A model generated the notes under the pieces. The model was given only the letters and a program-made list of their open reading frames with translations. It had not been told where the DNA came from and made no database searches. The position numbers and the translations under genes were made by a program. Of a stretch of 7,165 nucleotides of DNA, positions 6,223-7,165 are shown in pieces; position 1 is the first letter of the stretch, and every line of letters begins with the position of its first letter. The DNA is from Planctomycetota bacterium (lineage in GTDB: Bacteria > Planctomycetota > B129-G9): NCBI GenBank assembly GCA_030607235.1, contig JAUWEX010000050.1, positions 1 through 7,165 on the forward strand. The letters run 5' to 3'.

Positions 6223-7165
6223 ATGAAAAAATTTACAGTATTGTTCGCCATTTTTGTCCTGGTGCTGACGGCCGGTGCCCGGATAGCGCTCGCCAAGCCG
6301 AACCACGAAAAATCCACCGAAGAAATCATCGAAGAAAGCAAGCGAATCGTCGAAAGGGTAAAGAAAACCAAATTCGACAAGGATATCGAGTGCGAAGGCA
6401 TCACCCAGGAGGGCTTTAAGCGCCTGACCGGCGGCGACCGGAGCGAATCCGATTCCGGCGAAGACGGCTTCGAATTCTTCAACCTCCTCGGCGGATTCTT
6501 CGGCGGCGAGAAAGAAATCATGAAAGCCAACGTCGCGCAGGATCATGTCGGCGAGAGCGCCCGCGGCGTATACATACCTTCGGAAAAAAAATTCTATTAC
6601 CTCAAGACCGCCAGCCCCGAGCAAATCGCCGAGACTGCGGTCCACGAACTGACCCACGCCATGCAGGACCAGCAACTCGACCTCAACAAATTTCTCAACG
6701 AGTGCGGCACCAACTTCGACCTCTACACGGCCCGCCGCGCGCTCCTTGAGGGCGAAGCCACCTGTGTGGGGCTGGACTACACCTTCGGCGGCCTCGGAAC
6801 CCGCATCGAGCAATTCCCCGTGGATCTCGGAATGCTGATGTCGATGAGCCAGCCTTTCCATTCCCAGGGAGGGGTGTTCAAGGAATGGTTCGCTTTCCAG
6901 TACAGTTGCGGTTCGAGTTTTCTGCAGGCCTACGTCAAGGAAGAAGGCTGGAAAAGGGTGCCGCGGCTATACAAAAATCCGCCGCTGTCCACCGAGCAGA
7001 TGATGCACCGCGAAAAATACAAAAACGGCACCAAAGACTATCCCGTCAGCATCCAGCTCCGCGTCAGCGACTCGCTGCTCGGCGAGGGCTGGGAAGGGCG
7101 GATGCTGGTAACGCTGGGCGAATACATGCTTGGCTCGCTTCTGGAATCCAGTCTCAGCGATCCCT
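6223..7165 (+). CDS. Exported HExxH zinc metallopeptidase-like protein, 3' end outside window
   Basis: The frame is open from ATG 6223 to the window end, giving 314 residues without a stop. Residues 1-24 are a textbook signal peptide: basic MKK, a hydrophobic core, then ALA before K25. The mature protein should therefore be periplasmic or secreted. The N-terminal mature part is charged and helical (about 27-70), with an acidic and Gly/Phe-rich stretch at 71-95. The catalytic motif HELTHAMQDQ (141-150) supplies two zinc-binding His residues and the catalytic Glu. About 30 residues later ALLEGEAT (173-180) offers Glu176 or Glu178 as the likely third ligand, as in gluzincins. Further on, PPLSTEQMMHREKY (253-266) resembles the block seen late in proteins carrying the HELTHAxQDQ signature, most of which are uncharacterised. 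The substrate is unknown. It has its own promoter and differs in codon use from the FHA genes (more C-ending codons, by eye), so a direct role in the Tad system is not implied. Confidence 0.82.
   Translation, partial: MKKFTVLFAIFVLVLTAGARIALAKPNHEKSTEEIIEESKRIVERVKKTKFDKDIECEGITQEGFKRLTGGDRSESDSGEDGFEFFNLLGGFFGGEKEIMKANVAQDHVGESARGVYIPSEKKFYYLKTASPEQIAETAVHELTHAMQDQQLDLNKFLNECGTNFDLYTARRALLEGEATCVGLDYTFGGLGTRIEQFPVDLGMLMSMSQPFHSQGGVFKEWFAFQYSCGSSFLQAYVKEEGWKRVPRLYKNPPLSTEQMMHREKYKNGTKDYPVSIQLRVSDSLLGEGWEGRMLVTLGEYMLGSLLESSLSDP

Noticed and set aside
6187..6861. A 224-codon - strand open frame opposite the metallopeptidase gene
   Set aside because: The + strand reading has a signal peptide, a ribosome binding site and an HExxH motif; the antisense frame is rich in Glu, Val and Phe as expected from complementing GAA, AAC and CTC codons.

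Overview
The window carries the distal part of a Tad (tight adherence, Flp-type) pilus or secretion operon, all on the + strand, followed by a separately promoted gene for an exported metallopeptidase. It suggests a Gram-negative-type, probably uncultured bacterium of mid-fifties GC (judged by eye). An operon of CpaF, TadB, TadC, DUF192 and FHA membrane proteins fits deltaproteobacterial or PVC/candidate-phylum lineages better than a classical enteric or Caulobacter tad locus. This placement is inference; there is no rRNA or marker gene to fix it.

Layout: (1) 2-457, C-terminal end of the CpaF/TadA ATPase, cut by the window start. (2) 474-1331 TadB and (3) 1339-2307 TadC, the two inner-membrane platform proteins. 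(4) 2313-2654, a small DUF192 protein. (5) 2651-3895, an FHA protein with one membrane span, whose start overlaps the previous stop. (6) 3928-6129, a second and larger FHA protein with one membrane span and a long helical, TPR-like outer region. (7) 6130-6222, an intergenic region with a good sigma70-type promoter whose spacer contains a 15-bp palindrome. (8) 6223 to the window end, a secreted HExxH metallopeptidase, cut by the window end.

How the genes work together: CpaF would drive the TadB/TadC platform that assembles a pilus or secretion apparatus. The two FHA proteins have a cytoplasmic phosphothreonine-reading domain, one membrane span and a large extracytoplasmic part. They could couple Ser/Thr kinase signalling to the machine, or serve as extra inner-membrane scaffold parts. 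Their topology recalls the SctD ring protein of type III secretion, although no homology is claimed. No pilin, minor pilin, secretin, prepilin peptidase or kinase gene lies in the window. Genes 2-2307 and 2313-6129 are spaced tightly enough to be one transcript. The metallopeptidase appears to be a separate transcription unit.

The most unusual points are the tandem FHA/single-span proteins inside the Tad operon, the palindrome inside the metallopeptidase promoter, and a foreign-looking 21-residue segment in the linker of the second FHA protein.
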